From assembly GCF_001021165.1 (NCBI RefSeq), contig NZ_AZAY01000015.1, forward strand, positions 33,724 through 97,723: a DNA stretch of 64,000 nt, in the 5' to 3' direction. The translations under genes and the position numbers were made by a program. Positions 43,796 to 53,410 of the stretch are shown one piece after another. Source of the stretch: Marinitoga sp. 1197. Its GTDB lineage: Bacteria > Thermotogota > Thermotogae > Petrotogales > Petrotogaceae. The notes under the pieces are model-generated. The model saw only the letters and a list, made by a program, of their open reading frames with translations, searched no databases and was not told the DNA's origin. Position 1 is the first letter of the stretch, and each line of letters starts with the position of its first letter.

Positions 43796-46700
43796 CTATT
43801 GTCCGTAAACTTCAAGTGAATTTTCTATTTCAAGCGAAACAGGCGCTTTATTTTCTTCAAATAAAATAAATGCATCAGTAATTTCTATTGTTGTTCCATG
43901 TACAATGGAATCATTATTTAGTGTGAAAGATGCAATTTCTGTATCTGATAAATCTAAAGGAGATTTGAATATTATAGATATAATAATTTCTTTATATTCT
44001 TCATCGGTATAATCATCAAATTTTATGGAAGATTTTATTAATGAAAAATCTATATCGGAATCCGAAATGGAAATATTACTAGCATCAAAGGTTATTTCAG
44101 GATCAGTTTTTAAATGAAATTCTATGCCATAAACTTCTGTTAAATCATTTCCTGAAGTATTAAGTTGGAAGGTATTTTGATTATTCTCGAGATATTGTGG
44201 AGTAAATGACACGTAATTTTCTTTCAACAGTGGATCGTATATAAATGATTTTACAGGAGAAATTATGGTTTCGCTTCCATCGTCTGCTAATATTGCATAA
44301 TAATATATATCACCATATTGTAATTTGTTAAATAATTGCCATAATTCTATAGTAATTTCTTCATTTGGATTTCCAGTTAATGATGTCTCAAAAATATCGG
44401 GGTATGCCCAAGTCTTTTGCCATGGAGTGAAAAGCAATATGTGATATTCGATTTGATTTGCTGTATTTGAAGCATAGAAAGAGATGGTATCAAAAGCACG
44501 AGCGCTTTTATCAAATGAATCATATACCTCAATATCCATAGAATTATCTGAAGATGAAATATTGAAACTTCTTATATTTGAATTATAAGAGCGATCGATG
44601 TCTCTGTTTCCTTTCACCATCCATATATATGGTCCATCTTTTAATTCTAGGTTATAGTCAGGATTAATAACATAATCAAAAGGTTCAATATAGTTGGTAT
44701 CAGCTTCAATCAATTCTTTTGCAGGTTTTAAAAAGAAATTATATTCAATATTCTCGCCAAGATCTTCCCATGTAAAACCTATATTCTTAAAAGGCTCTGA
44801 TGATATAATAAATTCTCCGTTTAAAGGGGTAAAAAGCTGTAATTTATTTTCTTCCGGTTCTCCCCGTATATCTTTTATTTCAAATGTGAATGTTGCGCTT
44901 ATAATATTTCCACTATCGTCCATTATATGCCAGTAATAAATTCCCGAATTATCAAAATCAACAGTTACATAATATTGGTTTTCAAGATTTGTATTATAAA
45001 TAATGTTACCTTCTTCATCTATTACTTCAAAAATATAATTCATATTTTGTAGTGGTGCAGGATTATCAGGATCAGGTGGAGGCATTATGTGATGCCAGCT
45101 AAACCAAATAGTATAGTAATCAAAAACAGCATTTTGTTCTGGATAATCCAGTAAAACCTCATATGGTTCTGTATTGACGAAAAACCATCTGTGTTCTGTT
45201 TCTTGATATTCTTCAGGTTCAACATTTGCTAATGATAACCAGTATTTGTAAGCTCCATCTTCAAGATTTATGTTATAATTAAATGTCATTTCACCAGTAA
45301 ACATATCAGTTCCTGTTGAATAATCGTCTGGAGTAATTAATATATCCATATTTTCCCAGGTATCTATAGGTCGTATATGTAATTCGAAATCACCTGTATA
45401 AGATGGATCCATTCCCCATATAAATCCAATGTTATTGGCTTGTGTAGCATCACCATCCAGAGGTTGTATAAGATGCAAATCTAACATCCAAGTTCCTTCT
45501 TCGATAAAGAAATACCATATTTCACTTTCAATATAATTTGATTCATCGATAAATGCACGAATTTTCCATTCATATTCTTTTCCAACTGATAATTCAGGGA
45601 TTATCATTTCTGCTTCATAACTTCCATAATCTTCGTCATACCATAAGATGTTTATATTTTCAGAAGCTTTTGACCAATTATCATCATTTATTTCTCTGTA
45701 ATATAATTCGAAAATGTTTGCTGTAGCTGTTTGTGAATTTAGATTATTCACACCCCATCTGAAATAAACATCTGTTGTAGTATCTCCTGGTAAAGATGAG
45801 ACATAATCAGGAGGATCCATTTTATAGAAATATGCAGTTTCTTCAATATCTCCAATTTTAAACTCAAAATAATCGCTATATATTTCATGTTCTTCAAAGG
45901 TTTCAGGATCCTGATAATATCCCATGACATTCCATCTGTATTTTCCTGTATCTAGTGAAATTGAAGTTGTTTCTGATGAGAGCTGATATTCAAAATAGTT
46001 ATATGGTTCAGTTAATTGTTCTATATAAAGTACATATTTATCTACTATTATAGGTTCATCCATATTGTTTTTGTGGATAAATGCTTTCCATTCAAAGTTA
46101 ACTTCAGCTGGAGCATCAGTTGAATGCCATTCATTTTCTGGTGAAATTAAATCTACATAATAGAATGTATCTTCAACATATATATTGAACCAGTATGGAT
46201 TTTCTGGGTAAATAATTTCTATATTTCCATTACCAAAATCTGCATAACCTATAACAGCCCAGAAATAACTACCTTCATTTAAATCAATAGTGACCTGTGT
46301 ATCAGATGTTTTGACGAGTCTTATTAATTCGTTTGGACTTAAATTTCCATCAATATAATCCCATACACGCCATTCTGTATTATCTATAATTAATTCGTAT
46401 GTAATTGTAGCATTATTTATATTTTTTGGAGTCCATTGAAAGGTTACGGATGTTCCGATTATTGTAATGTCTTCAAGATAAATTGTTCCTTTCTCTTTTC
46501 CAAAATCTTCTAAATTTATTTCTATTTTATTGTCGAGACCACTAATTAATCCTTTAAAGGTCGAATCTGGAAATTCAACAATTAGATTAGTTGAATTGTT
46601 ACTTTCTTCTATATAAATATCTGGTAAAAATACATTTAAATTTGAAAAATCATCAGGACTATTGAAAAACACACCAGGATAAATGGTTATATTTTTATTA

Positions 46701-48430
46701 TACTCTAAAGGAATATCTATACCTTTTGAAGAGTCTTGTATTATCTGTGCCAATTCTTCAGTTTTTTTCAGACTATCCATAGTCGGAATAAAATCTTCTA
46801 ATTTTATAGGTGGAGTATCGCCAGAGGTTGGGTCATGTGGCTGAATAATATAATCCATAATTCTATCTTCAAAAATCTTATTTAAAATATCATGTAAAGA
46901 TATAAGTTCATTTTTTATTGTATTAATTAATTCAATAGAAGTATTATAGTCTTTAAAATATAGTATATGTCCAAATATATAGGTCTCAAGTTCCCATCCG
47001 GTTATCTTCTCAGAATCAAGAGGAGGAGGGGTTTTAAAAAGTTTTTTTAAAATCTCATCTATTTTATCCATAAGATTAACATTGTTTTTTAAAACTGTTT
47101 TTATGTTGTCTGAAGGATTATTGAAATCATATATAAATAATGATTTTCCTATTATTCCTATTAATCCAGTTATAAGTGATATTTGCCCTGTAGTTCCTTC
47201 ATCAATTAATATATAGTCATTATCATCAAAAGTTGGATTATAATTTTCGCTGAAATTTTCGTTAATTAATTCATAATCAAAGATAGCATCACCACCAGCT
47301 GGATCTATTCCAAGAACTCTTGGAAATTGATCGATTTTTAGTAAATCATAAAAAGGAATAGAATCTTCACCATTTTCAGTCTTTATTTTTAGTTTTAAAG
47401 GTGAAGTGGATTCAACAGTTCCATCCATATCCCAATCAAATTCATTTATTTTATATTTTACATCTGTATATAAATATCCATTTTTTATTGATCCAAAAAG
47501 CAAAGAGATATTATTAATGTCCTTTATTATGTTTAATAAAGCAGTTTCTGTTGCATCTGACATATTAATGATATATTTTATAAATATTTGTGGTGATGCT
47601 TCAAAAGAAGCTAAGGAAGAAATAAAATCTTTATTTTCATTTAAAAAAGTCATGATATGGGAATAAGTATTATAGATATTTTTTAAACCAGAAACAATAT
47701 CTTTTTCCATATCGTCTGTAATTGTGTCTGGATTAGTATTGGATGTTACGGTTATGGTTGGTTGGGTAGATATAACATCAATTCCATAATTTGCAGCAAA
47801 TATTGAAAAATCTGATAATCCTATTTTACCATCAGGTTTGGCTAAATCAAACACTTCATCCCAGATACCCTTATGTGCAAAATTACCAGCTGGACCAATA
47901 TCTATTAAATCAAAATCTTTCATATTTCCATTAAAACTATCTCTTTCAAGTCCATAAAAATATGTAAACGATGAAAAATCTGAAATATCAACCTTTCCAT
48001 CAAAATCAAAATCTCCTAACAGTCCAAAAGAGACGCCTTTACTATAATAATCAAAATTTTTTGTAATACTATTTCTATTATAAGTATTGATATTTTTAAG
48101 TTTAAAATCTTTATCAGTTACTTTTAATAATATATTCCCACGATGAATAGTATCAGGAGAAGAAATAGCTACCTTTAAACCAGCATCATTTTTTATGATT
48201 TTTAAAAATTTTGAAGGTATGTAAATATTGTCAATATTTGTATTTTCAAAAACAAATTCAAAACTATCGGCTTCAACATTTGATTTTATAATATATTCGT
48301 TATTATTTTTTTCTATAATAATAGATTTAAAACTTTCTTGATTTTTAACATCCTTTTTAAAATTAAAACATGAAGTAAGAAGAAATATAGATAAAATTAA
48401 GATTATAAACAAAAAGTATTTATTTTTCAT
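43796..48430 (-). CDS. giant lipoprotein with both dockerin-like and cohesin-like ends
   Basis: An exported lipoprotein of 1544 residues (lipobox LLTSC, Cys21). Residues 138-216 hold a dockerin-like pair: the first loop GDFDFDGKVDISDFSSF is ideal for calcium, the second KPDGKIGLSDFSIFAANYG is partly degraded. A region shared with the downstream 872-residue protein follows, to about residue 650. Then come five or so fibronectin-like modules, each opening with a Leu/Pro strand and F-W (LISPENEW...FEWKAF). The last 140 residues resemble a cohesin (VYGIEFHLKTDPEITFDA, then EIASFTLNN). GGGGGTGA precedes the start. It could both bind and be bound. Confidence 0.75.
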   Translation of the reverse strand: MKNKYFLFIILILSIFLLTSCFNFKKDVKNQESFKSIIIEKNNNEYIIKSNVEADSFEFVFENTNIDNIYIPSKFLKIIKNDAGLKVAISSPDTIHRGNILLKVTDKDFKLKNINTYNRNSITKNFDYYSKGVSFGLLGDFDFDGKVDISDFSSFTYFYGLERDSFNGNMKDFDLIDIGPAGNFAHKGIWDEVFDLAKPDGKIGLSDFSIFAANYGIDVISTQPTITVTSNTNPDTITDDMEKDIVSGLKNIYNTYSHIMTFLNENKDFISSLASFEASPQIFIKYIINMSDATETALLNIIKDINNISLLFGSIKNGYLYTDVKYKINEFDWDMDGTVESTSPLKLKIKTENGEDSIPFYDLLKIDQFPRVLGIDPAGGDAIFDYELINENFSENYNPTFDDNDYILIDEGTTGQISLITGLIGIIGKSLFIYDFNNPSDNIKTVLKNNVNLMDKIDEILKKLFKTPPPLDSEKITGWELETYIFGHILYFKDYNTSIELINTIKNELISLHDILNKIFEDRIMDYIIQPHDPTSGDTPPIKLEDFIPTMDSLKKTEELAQIIQDSSKGIDIPLEYNKNITIYPGVFFNSPDDFSNLNVFLPDIYIEESNNSTNLIVEFPDSTFKGLISGLDNKIEINLEDFGKEKGTIYLEDITIIGTSVTFQWTPKNINNATITYELIIDNTEWRVWDYIDGNLSPNELIRLVKTSDTQVTIDLNEGSYFWAVIGYADFGNGNIEIIYPENPYWFNIYVEDTFYYVDLISPENEWHSTDAPAEVNFEWKAFIHKNNMDEPIIVDKYVLYIEQLTEPYNYFEYQLSSETTSISLDTGKYRWNVMGYYQDPETFEEHEIYSDYFEFKIGDIEETAYFYKMDPPDYVSSLPGDTTTDVYFRWGVNNLNSQTATANIFELYYREINDDNWSKASENINILWYDEDYGSYEAEMIIPELSVGKEYEWKIRAFIDESNYIESEIWYFFIEEGTWMLDLHLIQPLDGDATQANNIGFIWGMDPSYTGDFELHIRPIDTWENMDILITPDDYSTGTDMFTGEMTFNYNINLEDGAYKYWLSLANVEPEEYQETEHRWFFVNTEPYEVLLDYPEQNAVFDYYTIWFSWHHIMPPPDPDNPAPLQNMNYIFEVIDEEGNIIYNTNLENQYYVTVDFDNSGIYYWHIMDDSGNIISATFTFEIKDIRGEPEENKLQLFTPLNGEFIISSEPFKNIGFTWEDLGENIEYNFFLKPAKELIEADTNYIEPFDYVINPDYNLELKDGPYIWMVKGNRDIDRSYNSNIRSFNISSSDNSMDIEVYDSFDKSARAFDTISFYASNTANQIEYHILLFTPWQKTWAYPDIFETSLTGNPNEEITIELWQLFNKLQYGDIYYYAILADDGSETIISPVKSFIYDPLLKENYVSFTPQYLENNQNTFQLNTSGNDLTEVYGIEFHLKTDPEITFDASNISISDSDIDFSLIKSSIKFDDYTDEEYKEIIISIIFKSPLDLSDTEIASFTLNNDSIVHGTTIEITDAFILFEENKAPVSLEIENSLEVYGQ

Positions 48431-48445
48431 TATATAATCACCCCC

Positions 48446-50440
48446 TTATTGTCCTATGGTGATTGATATAAAATCACCAGTTGTAAATAATATTTCTGTA
48501 TCATTTATTTCGTACATATATGTTGATTTTTCAAATTTTATCTTTGTATTTCCTGATTTTTTTGAATTAATTTCTACTGTGATGAGATTTTCTGGAAGAA
48601 CAAAATTGGTATCTTCAGAAACCACACTAAAAATAAATTCATTATGATCATTATATTCAATTATTTTTTTGATAACATAATAATTATCATCATCAAATAA
48701 AGTATTTTCAATACAATTTTCTGGGTTAATATCAATGTATTCTGGATCATAAGAAATTCTTATGTCAAATCCATGAATGTTGTTTTTAAAGGAAGTATTT
48801 ATTGTAAAATTATCAACTGAATCTATGTCTATATTTATTTCATTTGGAATAAAGTATATATCGGGAAGTTCGCCTTCTTCCTTTTTAACAAATTCAAAAC
48901 TCCATATAGGTCCTGGTACAATATACATCCCATCTGTTGCCACGATTCTCCAATAATAGGTTGAAGAATAATTTAATTCCTTATCCAATCTGTTTGTTTG
49001 TAAATTGTATTCAGTATAATCGTTTTCAATTAAATTATTAACATCATCATACACATCTGAAATATAGAAATCAAAAGACAAAGGTGTTCCTTCTGGGTCG
49101 AATGCTTTCCATTCAAAGGATACAGTTGTACCTACAACTGTCGGAGCATCTGGTTTGTGATATGAATCTATAATTGGAGGTTTATTTTGAGAAGAAATTG
49201 TGAATTTTCTTAATTTACTTTTTACAGGTGGATTTACTGTATCTGAAACTTCAACATTCCAATAAAAATCTCCAGGTTCTTGTAATTTGTAAGTATAAGA
49301 AATTTTTTTGTTTTGCAAATCTTCAAAGGATATTATTTCATTTAAAGTAGTTTCGGATTTTCCTATATTCAGACTGTATAACAGAGTTCCATTGTCTGTA
49401 TCTGTGGCCATCCAGCTAAAGACTATTTCGTTTGAAATAAATGAAGAATTATCTTCAGGAGAGAATAATTGAATGATTGGAGTTGCGTTTTCAGGTGGAG
49501 AATAATTAAAAGAAAATACAGATGATTCTACAGTTTCTTTTCCATCTGAAACCAGAACCTTCCAGAAATATTGTCCAGTTGAGTTTAGAGAATATGTATA
49601 AGATGTTTTTTTATAATTTGAAATTATGTTGTTAAAAGTAGTTTCGGATTTTCCAAGGAATAAATCAAAAGTTAAAGGATCTTTATCAGCGTCACTGGCA
49701 ACCCATGAAAAGTTTATTTTGGAAGTTGCTATAGGATCATTATCAGCAGGATATACGAGGGATATTTCAGGTTTGTGATTGAAGGTTGAATCTAAAGTTG
49801 GTTGATAATCAAATTGAGGGGCTTCCCTAATCAGAATTTTATAATTTTTATTTGGTTCATCCCATAATTCGACTCTCCATTGATATTTCCCTTTAATAGG
49901 AGGTTCATAAGTATAATTATTGGTTTCTAGCGGGTCATCATTTAATTTTATGAAATCATTTCCTAGATATTTAAGATAAATATTGTAATATATAGCATCC
50001 TCTTCAATGTCATTAGCTTCCCATTTAAAAGTTACTTTTTTATCTTTTACAATTTGATTATCTAAAGGTGAAATATATCTGCCAAATGTAGGAGGGTTAT
50101 TCTCTGCTGGTTCTAAAAGTACATTTTCAGTTCTTTTTTCTTTTGTATAAACCGTAACTTTACTACTTAGAGGATAATAATAGGTTTTAGAAACTTCATA
50201 ATCATAATCACCTGTCGGTAACTTAAATTCATAAGACCCATTTTCATCAGTCTTAGCTTGAACCACAAGACTCCCATTTTGAATTATTTTTATAGTAGCA
50301 CTTTGAATAGGTGTATTTGTTACTTTATCTTTTACATTAAAAGTGATAAAACCTTCTTCAATTTGTTGCAATCTGTCACAAGAGTAAATAAAAAACACGA
50401 TTATAAATATTAAAATTAAAATCCATACTTTTTTTTCCAT
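48446..50440 (-). CDS. lipoprotein with carboxypeptidase-regulatory-like, FN3-like and cohesin-like domains (first of three)
   Basis: First gene of the operon. A 664-residue lipoprotein (lipobox FIYSC, Cys21, with Asp at +2). Residues 28-110 form a CarboxypepD_reg-like beta-sandwich (ATIKIIQNGSLVVQAKTDENGSYEFKLP). Four fibronectin-like modules follow, each starting with a P..N..V/I..FSW or FKWEA pattern. The last 140 residues are cohesin-like: FTINTSFKNNIHGFDIRISYDPEYIDINPEN, then NLITVEINSKKSGNTKIKF. AGGAGGTG precedes the ATG. A TG-extended TAATAT at 50476-50484 may be the operon promoter. It may anchor the chain to the membrane. Confidence 0.75.
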   Translation of the reverse strand: MEKKVWILILIFIIVFFIYSCDRLQQIEEGFITFNVKDKVTNTPIQSATIKIIQNGSLVVQAKTDENGSYEFKLPTGDYDYEVSKTYYYPLSSKVTVYTKEKRTENVLLEPAENNPPTFGRYISPLDNQIVKDKKVTFKWEANDIEEDAIYYNIYLKYLGNDFIKLNDDPLETNNYTYEPPIKGKYQWRVELWDEPNKNYKILIREAPQFDYQPTLDSTFNHKPEISLVYPADNDPIATSKINFSWVASDADKDPLTFDLFLGKSETTFNNIISNYKKTSYTYSLNSTGQYFWKVLVSDGKETVESSVFSFNYSPPENATPIIQLFSPEDNSSFISNEIVFSWMATDTDNGTLLYSLNIGKSETTLNEIISFEDLQNKKISYTYKLQEPGDFYWNVEVSDTVNPPVKSKLRKFTISSQNKPPIIDSYHKPDAPTVVGTTVSFEWKAFDPEGTPLSFDFYISDVYDDVNNLIENDYTEYNLQTNRLDKELNYSSTYYWRIVATDGMYIVPGPIWSFEFVKKEEGELPDIYFIPNEINIDIDSVDNFTINTSFKNNIHGFDIRISYDPEYIDINPENCIENTLFDDDNYYVIKKIIEYNDHNEFIFSVVSEDTNFVLPENLITVEINSKKSGNTKIKFEKSTYMYEINDTEILFTTGDFISITIGQ

Positions 50441-50606
50441 TTTTTCACCTCCTAATTTTAATTACAATTCAAACAATATTAACATCATAGTTATTTAGAC
50501 CTGATTTTTTTTAGAAAGTTCATAAATAAAATAATAAAAATTGAACTTTTTTATAAAAAAGAAGTCTAAAAACATATAGGAAATTATGAAAAGGGAGGGA
50601 CCCCTA

Positions 50607-51419
50607 ATGAGAATCGGAAATAATTATTTAAACCAGACGAATAGATTATCAAATTTATCAAATTTGTTATTGCAAAGATCACAGCAATTGGCGAGTGGAA
50701 ATAGATTGATTAATTCATCTGTGGATCCTGCGGGATTTAGTATAGCTCAGAGGCTAAATACACAATTTAGATCAGCTTATCAAGCAGTAAGGAATATATA
50801 TGATGGCATAGGAGCGTTAAACGTTGCAGATCAGGGAATTTCATCTATTCAGGATACATTGGGTCGTATGAGAGAACTTGCAACAAGAGCTGCAAATGAT
50901 ACATTACCTGAAGAAGCAAGAACCGCTATTCAGGAAGAATTTAATCAATTAAGGCAGGGAATAAGAGATGTTGTAAGAGATACTCAATATAATAATCAAC
51001 AGCTATTAAATGGAGAATTTCAGGCCGATTTACCGTTAGATGCAACAGGAAGAAATAATTTAAATGTTGAAATTCAGGATATGAGACCAGAAGCACTAAA
51101 CCTTGAAAACATAAACTTAACGACGCAGGAAGGGGCAGAAAATGCATTAAATACCCTTGAAGAGGCAGTGAATAATGTTACAAATATGAGAACGCAGGTT
51201 GGTTCGTATGTTAATAGATTAGGAGTTGCAGCAGAAAATCTTTTAAATAGAGCAGAAAATACAGGTGCAGCAGAAGAAAGAATTGCAGGTGCCGATATGG
51301 CAAAAACCATGGTTGAATATATAAGAAATCAAAATTTAAGAGATATGACATCAATGTTATTCTCTCAAACTGGGCAGTTAAATGCAGCATCAGTTTTAAA
51401 TATCTTACAATCTCCTTAA
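50607..51419 (+). CDS. flagellin
   Basis: Filament protein of the flagellum, 270 residues and so a short flagellin with almost no variable D2/D3 domain. The N-terminal D0/D1 region (MRIGNNYLNQTNRLSNLSNLL, RINSSVDPAGFSIAQRL type) and the C-terminal end (NQNLRDMTSMLFSQTGQLNAASVLNIL) are both well conserved. The ATG at 50607 follows AAGGGAGGG. An upstream start has no site. It stands alone between a divergent lipoprotein operon and a converging gene. A sigma-28 promoter is not obvious. The terminator has a GAAA loop. Confidence 0.95.
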   Translation: MRIGNNYLNQTNRLSNLSNLLLQRSQQLASGNRLINSSVDPAGFSIAQRLNTQFRSAYQAVRNIYDGIGALNVADQGISSIQDTLGRMRELATRAANDTLPEEARTAIQEEFNQLRQGIRDVVRDTQYNNQQLLNGEFQADLPLDATGRNNLNVEIQDMRPEALNLENINLTTQEGAENALNTLEEAVNNVTNMRTQVGSYVNRLGVAAENLLNRAENTGAAEERIAGADMAKTMVEYIRNQNLRDMTSMLFSQTGQLNAASVLNILQSP

Positions 51420-51435
51420 AAAGTTTATATTATCT

Positions 51436-51463
51436 AAAAAGAGAGCCGAAAGGCTCTCTTTTA
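51436..51463. terminator. bidirectional terminator between flagellin and the P-loop gene
   Basis: AAAAGAGAGCC-GAAA-GGCTCTCTTTT, with the stop codon of the converging gene at its right edge. Confidence 0.93.
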
Positions 51464-53227
51464 TTGATTATCTATTAATTTTAAAAGTGCTTTAGCAGCA
51501 TAAGTAGGACCATTTTCTTCGAACCCAGAAACACCTAATTGAGTTTTTATTTCTCCAACTTTAACACCGTTTTTAATCATCTGTTCCAAAAATTTTTTAG
51601 CGATTTTTTCGTGTTTTTCCTTTCTTTGGACTGCACCAAAGGGATTTGCAAAATAACTATAAGTTAAACCAACCTCAGCAGTGGTGCCTTTGGCCATTCT
51701 GGCGCCTTTTGAAAATACATTGTAAGCACTTTCCCAATCATTGAAAAAATTGATATATGAATTATCTTCAGCTTTTACATAATTATTGGCATATAAGAAA
51801 TAATCTATTTTAGTTGGTTTTATTATATCTTTGTAATTTGAATAAGGGACTATTACTCTTGCATTTGTTTCATTTGGATTCATAAAAATACTTCTATCTA
51901 TTGCGGAATAAGCGTATCCAGGTTGTAAATCATCAAGTCTTACAAATGCACCTGTTTCGGTTCCAAAAGCTATGACATTTCCACTATCATCAATTTCTAG
52001 TGATCCCATATCATCTATTAAAATGTTGACTTCAGATACTTCATTTGAAAGTCTATTTAAAGCATCTAATGTTTCGGATTTTCCAGCTCCACTATCTCCC
52101 ATTAACATTACATTAGCTTTTTTCCCATTTCTTAGAATAATTTCTGCTAAAGCTCCATGAATAGGCAAATTTCCTTCATCAATAACCTTTAAATTATGAA
52201 TGGTTAAAATCATTTTTTTCATATAGCCAAAATAATCAACATCATCATCTTGCCCTAAAAGGCCTACATATGTTCCATCTTTTTCTTTATAAATTACACC
52301 TTTTTTATATTCAGCTTTTTCAAAAAATCTATCTTCAAGTCCGTAAAAATATATCCCATCTGGTTTTTTTCGCTGAACAATCCCAAATCCTGCCAGTTCG
52401 AATAAATTGGTTAAACCTGCAGCCATTGCGAGAAATTCTTTATATACATATACTAAAATATATTTTTTACCAACATGGACTGGAAATGCAAACCAATCAT
52501 CTGGATTTTCCAGTTCTATATTTTCTAAAATTGGAGAATCAATAACTTTAAATATACCTTTTCTCTTATTTGATTTTGTATAAAAGATTACAGGAGGTTC
52601 AAATACAATCCCCCATACGAAAGGAACCTTATATAAAGTATCAGAGCCATTAAAAATCTTATCTTTAAAAGATGGAGTATCTATAGAAAACGCAACTTGA
52701 GCACCACTTGGCAATTGTCTTAATACTTTTAACCTATCATCTGAAACATTAATCAGAATTTGACGATAGAAATTTGTAATTAAGCTTTTAAAATCAGTAT
52801 TATTTCTAACAAGAATCATTTCTTTATAGATTTTTTGAATTCCATTAGAAACATAATCGTTTTTTTGTATCATGAATCGGTGTTTATTTCTCCATAAATT
52901 ATAAATTCTTTCTACAAACTTGACAATCTGTTCTTTTTTATCGCCTAATTTTGGAAAACTATAAAAGGGCGAAGAATCTATTTCGTCAATTTTTTCAGCA
53001 GATAAAGCAAAAAGCATTTTAATTATCTGATCAAGATCATAACGTTCTTTAACTTCAACAGCATCTTCGTTTTTTAAAAATAAAGAAAAAAAAGTTAAAA
53101 GGCTTTCATTTCTTTCTTCAAGATCATTTAAAAATTCTATAACTAATTCTTTTAATATTTTGCTGTGAATAATTTGAGCATTGGAGGAATATGAAACACT
53201 ACCATCAATTAAAACAGTTCTCGACAT
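51461..53227 (-). CDS. HPr-kinase/PEP-carboxykinase-fold P-loop protein
   Basis: A 588-residue cytoplasmic protein. Residues 377-384 form GDSGAGKS followed by ETLDAL, the Walker A of the HPr kinase/PEPCK family (HPr kinases have G-S-G-x-G-K-S-E). It is followed by ILIDDMGSLEI, a likely metal site, and by the long conserved FGTETGAFVRLDDLQPGYAY. The N-terminal 350 residues do not match a domain I recognise. It may be a nucleotide-dependent kinase or a PEPCK-like enzyme. The substrate is unknown. Transcribed alone, and the start follows GGGG. Confidence 0.75.
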   Translation of the reverse strand: MSRTVLIDGSVSYSSNAQIIHSKILKELVIEFLNDLEERNESLLTFFSLFLKNEDAVEVKERYDLDQIIKMLFALSAEKIDEIDSSPFYSFPKLGDKKEQIVKFVERIYNLWRNKHRFMIQKNDYVSNGIQKIYKEMILVRNNTDFKSLITNFYRQILINVSDDRLKVLRQLPSGAQVAFSIDTPSFKDKIFNGSDTLYKVPFVWGIVFEPPVIFYTKSNKRKGIFKVIDSPILENIELENPDDWFAFPVHVGKKYILVYVYKEFLAMAAGLTNLFELAGFGIVQRKKPDGIYFYGLEDRFFEKAEYKKGVIYKEKDGTYVGLLGQDDDVDYFGYMKKMILTIHNLKVIDEGNLPIHGALAEIILRNGKKANVMLMGDSGAGKSETLDALNRLSNEVSEVNILIDDMGSLEIDDSGNVIAFGTETGAFVRLDDLQPGYAYSAIDRSIFMNPNETNARVIVPYSNYKDIIKPTKIDYFLYANNYVKAEDNSYINFFNDWESAYNVFSKGARMAKGTTAEVGLTYSYFANPFGAVQRKEKHEKIAKKFLEQMIKNGVKVGEIKTQLGVSGFEENGPTYAAKALLKLIDNQ

Positions 53228-53363
53228 AAAATCACCCCTTATCTTGTATTTTTATAGTAATTATACCACAAAATAGATAGCATTTAAAATTTCTGGAAAT
53301 AGAATTTATAAAAATATAAAGTTAAAAATTTTTAATTTCTTAAACCAAAAATACAAAATTTAA

Positions 53364-53372
53364 TGGTAAAAT
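53364..53372 (+). promoter_or_regulatory. extended -10 promoter of the panD operon
   Basis: TGGTAAAAT, matching the TG-extended -10 elements at 16702 and 34683, about 40 bases before panD. No -35 box is evident. Confidence 0.45.
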
Positions 53373-53410
53373 TAATATATAAATTAAATTTAAATTCAGG
53401 AGGTAATTAT

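Noticed and set aside
41165..50440. true cellulosome
   Set aside because: No glycoside hydrolase, carbohydrate-binding module or S-layer anchor is encoded with these genes, so an enzyme complex is not supported and only a structural assembly is proposed.
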